Part shown: in pieces, positions 18,245 through 27,897 of the stretch
Layout of the letters: each line of letters starts with the position of its first letter
Position numbering within the stretch: position 1 is the first letter of the stretch
NCBI RefSeq assembly: GCF_026625045.1
Contig: NZ_CP113089.1
Location: 558,001-622,000, forward strand
From: Microcella daejeonensis
GTDB lineage: Bacteria; Actinomycetota; Actinomycetes; Actinomycetales; Microbacteriaceae
Length of the DNA stretch: 64,000 nt
Direction of reading: 5' to 3'
Position numbers and translations under genes: made by a program
Notes under the pieces: model-generated
Database searches by the model: none
The model's input: only the letters and a program-made list of their open reading frames with translations
Told to the model about the DNA's origin: nothing

Positions 18245-18985
18245 GTGCTCGAGAAGACGCCCGCCGCCGTGACCGCCCCCGGGAGCGCCGCGCCCGCCCC
18301 GCCCGCCCTGCGCCGGAGGCTGCTCGCCGAGCTGCTCGGCAGCGCGGGCCTCGCGATGGCCGTCATCGGCTCGGGCATCATGGCCACCCGGCTCACCGAC
18401 GAGCCCGGCCTGCAGCTGCTCATCAACGCGCTCGTCACCGCGATGGCGCTCCCCGTGCTCATCGCCTGCCTCGCGCCGATCGGCGGAGCGCATCTCAATC
18501 CGGCCGTGAGCCTCGTCATGGCGCTGCGGCGCGAGCTCCCGCCGCGCGAGGCCCTCGCCTACGCGGGCGCCCAGGTGCTCGGCTGCCTCAGCGGGGCGGT
18601 CGTCGCGCACCTCCAGTTCGGGCTGCCGGCCGGGCAGGTCGCGACCACGGCGCGGCTCTCGGGGCCGACTCTGCTCGCCGAGGTGATCGCGACCGCGGGG
18701 CTCGTGGCGGTCATCCTGCTGCTCATCGCCGCCCGCCGCCCGCTCGTCATCGCGCCCGCCGTCGGCGCGTACATCGGTGCCGCGTACTTCGTCACGAGCT
18801 CGACGAGCTTCGCGAACCCCGCCATCACCATCGGCCGCATGGCGAGCGACACCTACGCCGGCATCGCCCCGCTCGACGGCCTCGGCTTCATCGGCGCTCA
18901 GCTCGTCGGCGCGCTGCTCGGGATGCTCGTCGTGCGGCTGCTCGTCGGCCGGCCGGCCGCGCGCTCTGCCGATTCCCAGCCATGA
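18245..18985 (+). CDS. aqpS: MIP-family channel, probable arsenite channel (AqpS-like)
   Basis: Aquaglyceroporin-type channel of 246 residues with six membrane helices and two half-helices carrying the NPA signatures: GGAHLNPAVSLVMA and TSFANPAITIGRMAS. In ars loci of this kind the channel lets arsenite, made by ArsC, leave the cell down its gradient, replacing an ArsB or ACR3 pump; none of those pumps is present here. The function is inferred from the divergent arrangement with the ArsR-ArsC fusion and the shared operator. Water or glycerol transport remains possible. Confidence 0.85.
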   Translation: MLEKTPAAVTAPGSAAPAPPALRRRLLAELLGSAGLAMAVIGSGIMATRLTDEPGLQLLINALVTAMALPVLIACLAPIGGAHLNPAVSLVMALRRELPPREALAYAGAQVLGCLSGAVVAHLQFGLPAGQVATTARLSGPTLLAEVIATAGLVAVILLLIAARRPLVIAPAVGAYIGAAYFVTSSTSFANPAITIGRMASDTYAGIAPLDGLGFIGAQLVGALLGMLVVRLLVGRPAARSADSQP

Positions 18986-19031
18986 GGCGGACCCTGAGCG
19001 CCATGGCTGCCGGCCGCCGACCCCGATCGTC

Positions 19032-20348
19032 ATGACGACGCGCCGCCCCGACCGCGGTGCGCGGAGGGTGCAGGGCACGTACTACGCGCTCACGCTCGGC
19101 AACACGCTCGCCGCCTCGTTCATCTGGGGCATCAACACGCTCTTCCTGCTCGATGCGGGCCTGAGCAACCTCGAGGCCTTCGCCGCCAACGCCTTCTTCA
19201 CCGCCGGCATGGTGATCTTCGAGATCCCGACGGGCGTCATCGCCGACACGGTCGGCCGCCGCGCCTCGTATCTGCTGGGCACCGTCACGCTCGCCGCCAC
19301 GACCGCCCTGTACTGGATGCTCTGGCTCTGGCAGGCGCCCTACTGGGCCTGGGCGCTCGTGTCGGTGCTGCTCGGCCTGGGCTTCACGTTCTTCTCGGGC
19401 GCCGTCGACGCCTGGCTCGTCGACGCCCTGCGCTTCACCGAGTACCGCGGCAGCCTCGAGACGGTGTTCGGCCGGGCGCAGGTCGTCGGCGGCGTCGCCA
19501 TGCTCAGCGGCTCGGTCGCCGGCGGCGTGCTGGCGCAGGCCACCGACCTCGGCGTGCCGTTCCTCGTGCGCGCCGGCATCCTCGTCGTCATGATCGTCGT
19601 CGCCGGCGCCCTCATGCGCGATCTCGGTTTCGAGCCCGTGCGCGGTCTGAGCCCGCTCGCCGCGACCCGGCAGGTCATGCGCTCCTCCGTCACCTACGGG
19701 CTCGGACGACCGGCGATCCGCTGGCTCATGATCGCGACGCCGTTCACCGCGGGCGTCGGGGTCTACGCCTTCTACGCCCTTCAGCCCTACCTGCTCGAGC
19801 TCGGCGGCGACGAGGGCGCCTACGCCCTCGCGGGCCTCGCCGCCGCGATCATCTCGGGCGCCTCCATCCTCGGCGGTGCGCTCGCGCCCCTCGCCCGCCG
19901 CCTGTTCCGCCGCCGCACGACCCTCCTGCTGCTCTCGGTGGCCGTCTCCGCCCTCGTGCTCGTCGGGTTCGGGCTCACGCAGAATCTCGTCGTCGCCATC
20001 GGCCTGCTCGCGCTGTGGGGCATCAGCTCCTCCATCGCGACGCCGGCCAGCCGCGCGTACCTCAACGACATGATCCCCTCCGCCCAGCGCGCGACGGTGC
20101 TGTCGTTCAACTCCCTCGTCGGCAACATCGGCGGCGTGGGCATCCAGCCCGCCCTCGGCCGCGTCGCCGACGTCTCGGGCTACGGCGCCTCGCTGCTCTG
20201 GGGCGGAGTGATCTCGACGGTCGCCCTGCCCTTCCTGCTCGCCAGTCGCTCGCGGAGGGATCCGGCCGACCACGCGGTCGACGACGCCGCCCCGCCGGTC
20301 GTGCGGCTCGACGACGGGATGCCCGACCCGAGCAGTCCGATCCGTTAA
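19032..20348 (+). CDS. MFS transporter
   Basis: Major facilitator superfamily permease of 438 residues with about twelve hydrophobic segments. It has the typical loop 2-3 signature after helix 2 (FEIPTGVIADTVGRRASYLLG) and a charged central loop, with a second half repeat (SAVALVLVGFGL-like and LNDMIPSAQRATVLSFNSLVGNIGG). It follows the channel gene by 46 bases in the same direction and may share its arsenic-responsive promoter, but nothing in the protein shows the substrate. I start at ATG 19032, because sequence upstream belongs to the channel gene. Confidence 0.85.
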   Translation: MTTRRPDRGARRVQGTYYALTLGNTLAASFIWGINTLFLLDAGLSNLEAFAANAFFTAGMVIFEIPTGVIADTVGRRASYLLGTVTLAATTALYWMLWLWQAPYWAWALVSVLLGLGFTFFSGAVDAWLVDALRFTEYRGSLETVFGRAQVVGGVAMLSGSVAGGVLAQATDLGVPFLVRAGILVVMIVVAGALMRDLGFEPVRGLSPLAATRQVMRSSVTYGLGRPAIRWLMIATPFTAGVGVYAFYALQPYLLELGGDEGAYALAGLAAAIISGASILGGALAPLARRLFRRRTTLLLLSVAVSALVLVGFGLTQNLVVAIGLLALWGISSSIATPASRAYLNDMIPSAQRATVLSFNSLVGNIGGVGIQPALGRVADVSGYGASLLWGGVISTVALPFLLASRSRRDPADHAVDDAAPPVVRLDDGMPDPSSPIR

Positions 20349-20372
20349 CCCGCGCGTGACCCGCCGGCGACC
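20344..20372 (+). promoter_or_regulatory. PHO-box-like direct repeats before ppk1
   Basis: Three heptamers at 11-bp period: GTTAACC (20344), CGTGACC (20355) and GGCGACC (20366), all ending in ACC. They precede a CAGACT -10-like box (20382-20387) that lies six bases before the ppk1 ATG. The match to GTTCACC is weaker than at phoU and pstS. Confidence 0.5.
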
Positions 20373-20393
20373 GCGGGATGCCAGACTGACCCG

Positions 20394-22589
20394 ATGCAGG
20401 ACGAGGACACCCCCCGCACCGAATCCGACTACCAGGTCGACGGCGGCGTCGGCGGCGATTTCCTCGACGACGACTACGAGTACGACGTCGCCGACGAGAC
20501 GCTGCCCGCCGACCGCTACCTCGACCGCGAGCTGAGCTGGCTGCGCTTCAACCAGCGCGTGCTCGAGCTCGCGGAGGACCCGGCGGTGCCGCTGCTCGAG
20601 CGGGTGAACTTCCTCGCGATCTTCGCCTCGAACCTCGACGAGTTCTTCATGGTGCGCGTCGCCGGCCTCAAGCGCCGCATCGTCACGGGCCTCGCCGTGC
20701 CGACCAACATCGGCCGGGCTCCTCAGGACGTGCTGGCCGACATCAACCGCATCGCGCTCGAGCTGCAGCACCGCCACATCGCCGTGCTGCACGACCTCGT
20801 CAAGCCCGAGCTCGATGACGCGGGCATCCACATCGAGACCTGGGCCGATCTCGACGAGGACGACCGCCACCAGATCGACCGCATCTTCTCGCAGAAGATC
20901 TTCCCGGTGCTCATGCCGCTCGCCGTCGACCCGGCGCACCCCTTCCCGTACATCTCGGGGCTCTCGCTCAACCTCTCGGTGCGCGTGCGCAACCCCAAGA
21001 CCGAGAAGGTCGAGTTCGCCCGCCTCAAGGTGCCGCAGGTGCTGCCGCGCTTCGTGCAGCTGCCGGATGACGGCTCGGGGCGCGTGCGGTTCCTCACCCT
21101 CGAGGACCTCATCTCCAACCACCTCGACCAGCTGTTCCCGGGGATGGAGATCCTCGAGCACCACGAGTTCCGCGTCACCCGCAACGAGGACGTCGAGATC
21201 GAGGAGGACGAGAGCGAGAACCTCATCCAGGCGCTCGAGCGCGAACTGCTGCGGCGGCGCTTCGGCCCTCCCATCCGCCTCGAGATCACCGACGACATGG
21301 ACGACGTGACCCTCGGCCTGCTCGTGCGCGAGCTCGGCATCACCGAGCAGGAGGTCTACCGCCTGCCCGCGCCGCTCGACCTCGGGGGCCTGTTCGAGAT
21401 CTCGAAGCTCGACCGGCCGCACCTGAAGTTCCCGAAGCACGTGCCCGTCACGCCGCTCGAGCTGCAGCCGAGCGAGCCGAACGCGCAGCCCGACGTCTTC
21501 CGCGCCCTGCAGCGCGGCGAGGTGCTCGTGCACCACCCCTACGAGTCCTTCGCCACGAGCGTGCAGGCCTTCCTCGAGCAGGCGGCCCGCGACCCCAACG
21601 TGCTCGCGATCAAGCAGACGCTGTACCGCACGAGCGGCGACAGCCCCATCGTCGAGGCGCTCATCGATGCGGCCGAGGCCGGCAAGGCCGTGCTCGCCCT
21701 CGTCGAGATCAAGGCGCGCTTCGACGAGCAGAACAACATCGAGTGGGCCCGCAAGCTCGAGAAGGCGGGCGTGCACGTCGTCTACGGCCTCGTCGGGCTC
21801 AAGACGCACTGCAAGCTCGCGCTCGTCGTGCGGCAGGAGAAGAACGGCGACCTGCGCTACTACTCGCACATCGGCACGGGCAACTACAACCCCAAGACCA
21901 GCCGCATCTACGAGGACTTCGGCCTGTTCACCGCCGACCCGATCGTGGGCAAGGACCTCACGCGCCTGTTCAACGAGCTCTCGGGCTACGCGATCGAGAA
22001 GAAGTACAAGCGGCTGCTCGTGGCGCCGCGCTATCTGCGCCGCGGGCTGCTGAAGAGCATCCGCACCGAGACCCAGAACGCGCTCGAGGGCAAGCCGGCG
22101 GGCATCCGCATCAAGGTGAACTCCCTCGTGGACGAGGCGATCATCGATGCGCTCTACCGGGCGAGCGCCGCGGGCGCGACCGTCGACATCGTCGTGCGCG
22201 GCATCTGCGCGCTCACCCCGGGCCGCGAGGGGCTGAGCGAGAACATCCGCGTGCGCAGCGTGCTCGGGCGCTACCTCGAGCACTCGCGCATCTTCGCCTT
22301 CGAGAACGACGGCGACCCGCAGGTCTACATCGGCAGCGCCGACATGATGCACCGCAACCTCGACCGCCGGGTCGAGGCGCTCGTGCGCCTGCAGGAGCCC
22401 GCGCACCTCGCGCAGGTCGACGCGCTCTTCACCACCTCGATGAGCACGACGACCGCGTCGTGGCAGCTGCAGCCCGACGGCGAATGGATGCGCCACCACC
22501 GCGATTCGCACGGACGGCCTCTCGCCGACCTGCAGAACGTCGTCATGAACGGCATCATCGCCCGGCGCCGCCCGAGGACGGCGCGATGA
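20394..22589 (+). CDS. ppk1: Polyphosphate kinase 1
   Basis: Membrane-associated enzyme that makes polyphosphate from ATP and runs in reverse when needed; 731 residues, normal for actinobacterial PPK1. All domains are seen: the N domain ([34 protein letters not shown]), the head domain, and two C domains with the autophosphorylated histidine in [12 protein letters not shown] and the second conserved HxK-type region [10 protein letters not shown]. The N-terminal 40 residues are acidic and disordered. The mutT1 start overlaps its stop. PHO-box-like repeats upstream suggest induction at low phosphate by RegX3. Confidence 0.97.
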   Translation: MQDEDTPRTESDYQVDGGVGGDFLDDDYEYDVADETLPADRYLDRELSWLRFNQRVLELAEDPAVPLLERVNFLAIFASNLDEFFMVRVAGLKRRIVTGLAVPTNIGRAPQDVLADINRIALELQHRHIAVLHDLVKPELDDAGIHIETWADLDEDDRHQIDRIFSQKIFPVLMPLAVDPAHPFPYISGLSLNLSVRVRNPKTEKVEFARLKVPQVLPRFVQLPDDGSGRVRFLTLEDLISNHLDQLFPGMEILEHHEFRVTRNEDVEIEEDESENLIQALERELLRRRFGPPIRLEITDDMDDVTLGLLVRELGITEQEVYRLPAPLDLGGLFEISKLDRPHLKFPKHVPVTPLELQPSEPNAQPDVFRALQRGEVLVHHPYESFATSVQAFLEQAARDPNVLAIKQTLYRTSGDSPIVEALIDAAEAGKAVLALVEIKARFDEQNNIEWARKLEKAGVHVVYGLVGLKTHCKLALVVRQEKNGDLRYYSHIGTGNYNPKTSRIYEDFGLFTADPIVGKDLTRLFNELSGYAIEKKYKRLLVAPRYLRRGLLKSIRTETQNALEGKPAGIRIKVNSLVDEAIIDALYRASAAGATVDIVVRGICALTPGREGLSENIRVRSVLGRYLEHSRIFAFENDGDPQVYIGSADMMHRNLDRRVEALVRLQEPAHLAQVDALFTTSMSTTTASWQLQPDGEWMRHHRDSHGRPLADLQNVVMNGIIARRRPRTAR

Positions 22590-23524
22590 GCCCCGCGGTC
22601 GTCGCGGCCGGCGCCGTCGTCTGGAAGATCGTGGACGGGAAGGTGCGCGTGCTGCTCGTGCACCGCACCCAGCACAAGGACGTCACCATCCCCAAGGGCA
22701 AGGTCGACCCCGGCGAGACGCTGCCGCAGACCGCCGTGCGCGAGATCGCGGAGGAGACCGGCTTCGACGTCGAGCTCGGCGCCCCGCTCGGCACGGTGGA
22801 GTACCGGCTGCCGAACGGGCGGCAGAAGGTCGTGCACTACTGGTCGGCGGAGGTCGACCCCGGCGCCGCCGAGCGCCACAGCTACGAGGCCAACGGCGAG
22901 ATCTTCGCCCTCGAATGGCTGCCGCTCGCGAAGGCCGCCAAGCACCTCACCTACCCGCACGACGCCGAGGTGCTCGACCGCTTCGCCGCGCAGGTCGAGG
23001 CCGGCGCCGCCCGCACCTTCTCGCTCATCGTGCTGCGGCACGGCAAGGCCATGCCGCACGAGCAGTGGGACGGCCCGGATCGCACCCGGCCGCTGCTGCA
23101 CCACGGGCTCGAGCAATCGGTCTCGGTGGCCGGCGGCATCGCCGCCTACGGCCCCGAGAAGCTGCTGTCGTCGTCCGCGGTCCGCTGCCTCTCGACCATC
23201 GGCCCGACCGCGGCGCTCACCGGGCTCGACATCAAGGCCTCCGAGAGCATCAGCCAGGACGCCTACGCCTCCGACGGCTCACGGGTGGAGGCGGTCGTGA
23301 CCAAGCGCCTGGCCAAGGGCCTGACGGCCGTGCTGTGCTCGCACGGGCCGGTGATCCCGCAGATCATCGGCGCTGCGGCATCCCTCGGCGGCGTCGCGAT
23401 CGACGGCGATCTCCGACGCAGCGCCGCCCTCGCGACGGGGGAGTTCACCGTCATGCACTTCGCGCCCGGCGAGTCCGGACCGCGACTGGTCGCCGTCGAG
23501 ACGCACGCGCCCGCGGTCGCCTGA
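22586..23524 (+). CDS. mutT1: NUDIX hydrolase with C-terminal histidine phosphatase domain (MutT1-like)
   Basis: Two-domain sanitising or signalling phosphohydrolase of 312 residues. The NUDIX domain has a complete box ([20 protein letters not shown]). From about residue 145 a histidine-phosphatase domain begins ([16 protein letters not shown]) with a second His region [12 protein letters not shown]. In mycobacteria MutT1 proteins of this design degrade 8-oxo-dGTP products and diadenosine polyphosphates. It overlaps ppk1 by four bases (ATGA), and genes of this type are regular ppk1 partners in actinobacteria. Confidence 0.93.
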   Translation: MSPAVVAAGAVVWKIVDGKVRVLLVHRTQHKDVTIPKGKVDPGETLPQTAVREIAEETGFDVELGAPLGTVEYRLPNGRQKVVHYWSAEVDPGAAERHSYEANGEIFALEWLPLAKAAKHLTYPHDAEVLDRFAAQVEAGAARTFSLIVLRHGKAMPHEQWDGPDRTRPLLHHGLEQSVSVAGGIAAYGPEKLLSSSAVRCLSTIGPTAALTGLDIKASESISQDAYASDGSRVEAVVTKRLAKGLTAVLCSHGPVIPQIIGAAASLGGVAIDGDLRRSAALATGEFTVMHFAPGESGPRLVAVETHAPAVA

Positions 23525-23569
23525 GCATCCCGCGCGATCAGGGAGCGCCGCGCCCGCCATTGGTGCCCC

Positions 23570-23609
23570 GTTAACCTCCCGTTCACCCTCTGGGACGACG
23601 TTGGTCACT
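23570..23609 (+). promoter_or_regulatory. PHO-box-like direct repeats before pstS
   Basis: Heptamers at 11-bp period: GTTAACC (23570), GTTCACC (23581, perfect), a degenerate copy (23592) and GGTCACT (23603). They end 80 bases before the pstS GTG and are the expected site for RegX3-type activation. Confidence 0.7.
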
Positions 23610-23689
23610 ACCCGCTCGTAGCGTCACTCAGCGTGCGGCACCCCTTGCGTCGCGCACATCATGATTCCGATCCCCGAAGGGACCACACA

Positions 23690-24790
23690 GTGATCAACAA
23701 GCGTGCGGGCAGCGTCGCTGCCATCTTCGCCGCCTCGGCCCTCCTCCTCGGCGGCTGCGCCGCGAACGAGACCGGCGCCACCGACGGCGGCACCACCGAC
23801 GACTCCAGCAGCCTCACGGGCACCCTCGTGGGCGCTGGCGCCTCCTCGCAGCAGTCGGCCCAGGAGGCCTGGGTCGCCGCGTTCCAGGGCACCAACCCCG
23901 AGGTCACCGTCGAGTACGACCCCTCCGGCTCCGGCGCGGGTCGCGACACCTTCATCGCCGGCGGGGCCGCCTTCGCGGGCTCCGACCGCGCGTTCAACGA
24001 CGAAGAGGTCGCCGCCGGCGAGTTCGGCGCCTGCGTCCCCGAGGCCGGCATCGTCGAGATCCCCGCCTACGTCTCGCCCATCGCCGTCATCTTCAACCTC
24101 GAGGGCGTCGACTCGCTCAACCTCGACGCGGCGACGATCGCCGGCATCTTCGCCGGCACGATCACCAACTGGAACGACGAGGCGATCGCCTCGCAGAACG
24201 AGGACGCGGAGCTCCCCGACCTCGCCATCACCCCCGTGCACCGCGCCGACGACTCGGGCACCACCGAGAACTTCACCGGCTACCTCTTCGAGGCCGCGGG
24301 CGAGGTCTGGACCGAGGAGCCCGACGGCGTCTGGCCCTTCGAGTCCGGTGAGGCCGCTCAGGGCACCTCGGGCGTCGTCGACGCCGTCACCAACGGCACC
24401 GGCACCATCGGCTACGCCGACGCCTCGCGCGCCGGTGACCTCGGCACCGTCGCCGTGAAGGTCGGCGAGGAGTACGTTCCGTTCTCGCCCGAGGCCGCTG
24501 CCGCCATCGTCGACGCCTCGGCGTTCGTCGAGGGCCGCGGCGAGGGCGACCTCGCCATCGAGCTCGACCGCGCGACCGACGCCTCGGGCGTCTACCCCGT
24601 CGTGCTCGTGAGCTACCTCATCGCCTGCGTCGAGTACCAGGAGGCCGCCGACGCCGAGCTGGTGAAGGCGTACTTCGAGTACATCATCTCGGAGGAGGGC
24701 CAGCAGGCCGCCGCCGAGGCCGCCGGCTCCGCGCCGATCTCCGACCAGCTGCGCGAGCGGGCCACCGCCGCCGTCGAGCTGATCAGCTAA
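23690..24790 (+). CDS. pstS: Phosphate ABC transporter substrate-binding lipoprotein PstS
   Basis: High-affinity phosphate receptor anchored outside the membrane; 366 residues. Signal peptide with lipobox Cys23 (ALLLGGCAANE), then a Thr/Asp-rich linker and the periplasmic-binding fold with GAGASSQQSAQEAWVAAF, the phosphate-contacting DPSGSGAGRDTFIAGG and HRADDSGTTENFTGYL. The GTG at 23690 is chosen because GAAGGGA lies seven bases upstream and the signal peptide starts there. It is the first gene of pstSCAB. A large hairpin separates it from pstC, which would give more PstS than permease. Confidence 0.97.
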   Translation: MINKRAGSVAAIFAASALLLGGCAANETGATDGGTTDDSSSLTGTLVGAGASSQQSAQEAWVAAFQGTNPEVTVEYDPSGSGAGRDTFIAGGAAFAGSDRAFNDEEVAAGEFGACVPEAGIVEIPAYVSPIAVIFNLEGVDSLNLDAATIAGIFAGTITNWNDEAIASQNEDAELPDLAITPVHRADDSGTTENFTGYLFEAAGEVWTEEPDGVWPFESGEAAQGTSGVVDAVTNGTGTIGYADASRAGDLGTVAVKVGEEYVPFSPEAAAAIVDASAFVEGRGEGDLAIELDRATDASGVYPVVLVSYLIACVEYQEAADAELVKAYFEYIISEEGQQAAAEAAGSAPISDQLRERATAAVELIS

Positions 24791-24805
24791 GCAGAACAGC
24801 ACGCC

Positions 24806-24856
24806 CTGCCGGGCGCGGGCGCCTCTTGCATTGTGCGAGGCACTCGCGCCCGGCAG
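24806..24856 (+). promoter_or_regulatory. Long hairpin between pstS and pstC
   Basis: Outer perfect 11-bp stem CTGCCGGGCGC (24806-24816) with GCGCCCGGCAG (24846-24856), and inner pairing GCCTC (24821-24825) with GAGGC (24837-24841) plus GCA/TGC. There is no T-run, so it may be an attenuator or an mRNA-stabilising end that raises PstS relative to PstCAB. Confidence 0.65.
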
Positions 24857-24930
24857 ACTGTCCGGGGGATCCCCCCGGCCGATCACAACACCCCCGCACT
24901 CCGAACCGAATCGAGCGAGGACCCGAACTG

Positions 24931-25878
24931 ATGACCGCACTGGGAACCCCGCCCAGAATCGCAGCGAAGCAGCGCCCCGGCGACAGGATCTTCTCCGGCG
25001 CCGCCCTCATCGCCGGTTCTCTCATCCTCGCCACGCTGGCCCTCGTCGCCGCGTTCCTCGTCATCCAGAGCGTCCCCGCCGTGACCGTCCCGGCCGACGA
25101 GCTCGGGATCCTCGGCGGCGCCTCCTTCGTCGAGTACGTCGTCCCCCTCGTCTTCGGAACGGTCTGGGCCGCCGTCATCGCGCTCGTGCTCGCCGTCCCC
25201 GTCGCCGTCGGCATCGCCCTCTTCATCTCGCACTACGCGCCCCGCCGCCTGGCGCAGTCGCTCGGCTACGTCATCGACCTGCTGGCCGCGGTCCCCTCGG
25301 TCGTCTTCGGCCTGTGGGGCGGCAACGTCCTCGCCCCGGCGATCCAGCCCGCGTACACCTGGCTCTGGGAGAACCTCTCGTTCATCCCGCTCTTCGCCGG
25401 TCCTCCCTCGGGCACCGGCCGCACCGTCCTCACGGCGGGCATCGTCCTCGCGGTCATGGTGCTCCCCATCATCACGGCCCTGTGCCGCGAGGTCTTCCTG
25501 CAGACCCCGGTGCTGCACGAGGAGGCGGCGCTCGCTCTCGGCGCCACCCGCTGGGAGATGATCCGCATCGCCGTGCTGCCCTTCGGTCGCGCGGGCATCA
25601 TCTCGGCCGTCATGCTGGGCCTCGGCCGCGCGCTCGGCGAGACGATGGCGGTCGCGATGGTGCTGTCGGCCACGGGCGTCATCACCTTCAACGTCATCAG
25701 CTCGATCAACCCCTCCACCATCGCCGCGAACATCGCGCTCTCGTTCCCCGAGGCCTACGGCGACAACGTCTCGGTGCTCATCGCCACGGGGCTCGTGCTC
25801 TTCGCCATCACGCTCGTCGTCAACGCGATCGCCCGCATCGTGGTCAATCGCCGCAAGGACTTCTCGGGAGCCAACTGA
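24931..25878 (+). CDS. pstC: Phosphate ABC transporter permease PstC
   Basis: One of two membrane subunits of the Pst importer; 315 residues with six predicted helices. The EAA loop that contacts the ATPase is seen in EEAALALGATRWEMIRIAVLP, followed by the usual GLGRALGETMAVAMV. The ATG at 24931 follows GCGAGGAC. Its stop overlaps the pstA start as TGATG, so the two permeases are translationally coupled. Confidence 0.96.
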   Translation: MTALGTPPRIAAKQRPGDRIFSGAALIAGSLILATLALVAAFLVIQSVPAVTVPADELGILGGASFVEYVVPLVFGTVWAAVIALVLAVPVAVGIALFISHYAPRRLAQSLGYVIDLLAAVPSVVFGLWGGNVLAPAIQPAYTWLWENLSFIPLFAGPPSGTGRTVLTAGIVLAVMVLPIITALCREVFLQTPVLHEEAALALGATRWEMIRIAVLPFGRAGIISAVMLGLGRALGETMAVAMVLSATGVITFNVISSINPSTIAANIALSFPEAYGDNVSVLIATGLVLFAITLVVNAIARIVVNRRKDFSGAN

Positions 25879-26972
25879 TGACCACCACGCTCGATCGCCG
25901 CCCCAGCACGCAGGGCGACCCTCTCAACGTCTACTCCTCCGGTCGACTCCCCCGCTGGTCGCCGTGGGTCATCCTGCTGGCGAGCATCGCCACCTTCGCC
26001 GCGATCTTCGCGCTCGTCGCCGCCTCCGACGGCAGCGACTTCAGCATCGTCGGCACCGTCTTCTTCGGTTTCGTGCTCTCGACCGCGGTGCTGGTCGTCG
26101 TCTCGCGCATGGTGGAGGGCAGCAGGCAGTCGATCGACCGGCTCGTCACGAGCCTCGTCGTCCTGGCGTTCGTCATCGCGCTGCTGCCGCTCATCTCGCT
26201 CGTCTTCACCGTCGTCAGCAACGGGCTCCCCCGCTTCGACCTGGAGTTCTTCACCTTCTCGATGCGCAACATCGTCGGCGAGGGCGGCGGCGCCGTGCAC
26301 GCGATCGTCGGCACGCTGCTCATGACCGGCACCGCGGCGCTCATCTCCATCCCGATCGGGCTCATGACCTCGATCTACCTCGTGGAGTACGGCCGCGGCC
26401 GTCTCGCGCGGTCGATCACGTTCTTCGTCGACGTCATGACGGGCATCCCCTCGATCGTCGCCGGCCTGTTCGCCTACGCCGTGTTCAGCGCCCTGCTCGG
26501 CCCGGGAGAGCGTCTGGGCCTCGCCGGCGCGATGGCGCTCGCCGTGCTCATGATCCCCGTGGTCGTGCGCTCCTCGGAGGAGATGCTGCGCCTCGTGCCG
26601 AACGAGCTGCGCGAAGCGGCGTTCGCCCTCGGTGTTCCGAAGTGGCTCATGATCCTCAAGGTCGTCCTGCCGACCTCGATCGCCGGCATCACGACGGGGA
26701 TCATGCTGTCGATCGCTCGCGTGATCGGCGAGACCGCCCCGCTGCTGATCGCCGCCGGCTTCACGAACAACCTCAACTACGACCTGACCGAGGGCCGCAT
26801 GCAGTCCCTCCCGGTCTTCGTCTACACCTCGTACATCTCGCAGGGCACGGACGCCCAGGCGTACCTGGATCGCGCGTGGGCCGGTGCGCTCACGCTCATC
26901 CTCATCGTCATGATCCTCAACCTGCTCGCCCGCTTCATCGCCCGCCAGTTCGCCCCGAAGCTCGGCCGCTGA
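25878..26972 (+). CDS. pstA: Phosphate ABC transporter permease PstA
   Basis: Second membrane subunit of the Pst importer; 364 residues. An N-terminal extension with three extra helices ([52 protein letters not shown]) precedes the transport core. The core EAA loop is [22 protein letters not shown], followed by [14 protein letters not shown]. The long N-terminus is common in actinobacterial PstA. Coupled to pstC by overlap; pstB follows after 31 bases. Confidence 0.96.
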   Translation: MTTTLDRRPSTQGDPLNVYSSGRLPRWSPWVILLASIATFAAIFALVAASDGSDFSIVGTVFFGFVLSTAVLVVVSRMVEGSRQSIDRLVTSLVVLAFVIALLPLISLVFTVVSNGLPRFDLEFFTFSMRNIVGEGGGAVHAIVGTLLMTGTAALISIPIGLMTSIYLVEYGRGRLARSITFFVDVMTGIPSIVAGLFAYAVFSALLGPGERLGLAGAMALAVLMIPVVVRSSEEMLRLVPNELREAAFALGVPKWLMILKVVLPTSIAGITTGIMLSIARVIGETAPLLIAAGFTNNLNYDLTEGRMQSLPVFVYTSYISQGTDAQAYLDRAWAGALTLILIVMILNLLARFIARQFAPKLGR

Positions 26973-27003
26973 GCCGAACAACCGGATAGGAAACCCGCAC
27001 CCC

Positions 27004-27783
27004 GTGTCCAAGCGCATCGAAGTCAACGACCTCAACGTCTACTACGGCAAGTTCAAGGCCGTGGAGGACGTCAGCATGGTCATCGAGCCCCGCAGCGTCA
27101 CGGCCTTCATCGGCCCCTCCGGCTGCGGCAAATCGACCTTCATCCGCACGCTCAACCGCATGCACGAGGTCATCCCGGGCGCCTACGTCGAAGGCGAGGT
27201 GCTCGTCGACGGAAGCGACCTCTACGGCCCCGGCGTCGACCCCGTGCTCGTCCGCCGCCAGGTCGGCATGGTCTTCCAGCGACCGAACCCGTTCCCCACC
27301 ATGTCGATCCGCGACAACGTGCTCGCGGGGGTCAAGCTCAACAACACCCGCATCAGCAAGACCGACGCCGACGAGCTCGTCGAGAAGTCGCTGCAGGGCG
27401 CGAACCTCTGGAACGAGGTCAAGGACCGTCTCGACCGACCGGGCTCGGGCCTCTCGGGCGGCCAGCAGCAGCGCCTGTGCATCGCGCGGGCGATCGCGGT
27501 GGAGCCGGAGGTCATCCTCATGGACGAGCCGTGCTCGGCCCTCGACCCGATCTCGACGCTCGCCATCGAGGACCTCATCGAGGACCTCAAGAAGGACTAC
27601 ACGATCGTCATCGTGACCCACAACATGCAGCAGGCCTCGCGCGTGAGCGACCGCACGGCGTTCTTCAACATCGCGGGAACCGGCAAGCCGGGCAAGCTCA
27701 TCGAGTACGACGACACCGCCACGATGTTCTCGAACCCGAGCGTGCAGGCGACCGAGGACTACGTCTCGGGCAAGTTCGGCTGA
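27004..27783 (+). CDS. pstB: Phosphate ABC transporter ATP-binding protein PstB
   Basis: ATPase of the phosphate importer; 259 residues. Walker [19 protein letters not shown]-loop [13 protein letters not shown], signature [16 protein letters not shown], Walker [17 protein letters not shown] and H-loop [10 protein letters not shown] are all intact. The PNPFP element is diagnostic for PstB. GTG start. It is the last gene of the operon, which lacks phoU; phoU is beside senX3. A strong 15-bp hairpin follows. Confidence 0.97.
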   Translation: MSKRIEVNDLNVYYGKFKAVEDVSMVIEPRSVTAFIGPSGCGKSTFIRTLNRMHEVIPGAYVEGEVLVDGSDLYGPGVDPVLVRRQVGMVFQRPNPFPTMSIRDNVLAGVKLNNTRISKTDADELVEKSLQGANLWNEVKDRLDRPGSGLSGGQQQRLCIARAIAVEPEVILMDEPCSALDPISTLAIEDLIEDLKKDYTIVIVTHNMQQASRVSDRTAFFNIAGTGKPGKLIEYDDTATMFSNPSVQATEDYVSGKFG

Positions 27784-27817
27784 TCCCGCGGCACTCCCTC
27801 GCGGACGAGGGATGAGA

Positions 27818-27860
27818 ACGGCAGAACCCCGGTCACCTCTCGGTGCCGGGGTTCTGCCGT
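27818..27860. terminator. Bidirectional terminator after pstB
   Basis: Perfect 15-bp inverted repeat ACGGCAGAACCCCGG (27818-27832) and its complement (27846-27860), with CACC/GGTG pairing in the loop. It sits between the convergent pstB and anti-sigma genes. Confidence 0.85.
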
Positions 27861-27897
27861 GCGGGGTCGTGGAGCGCGTCCACCGGACGCGCGGGCG

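Noticed and set aside
18888..22511. A 1207-codon open frame on the minus strand
   Set aside because: It lies antisense to the MFS gene and ppk1, whose proteins have clear motifs. Its translation is low-complexity Arg/Glu/Ala/His-rich, as expected for a GC-rich shadow frame.
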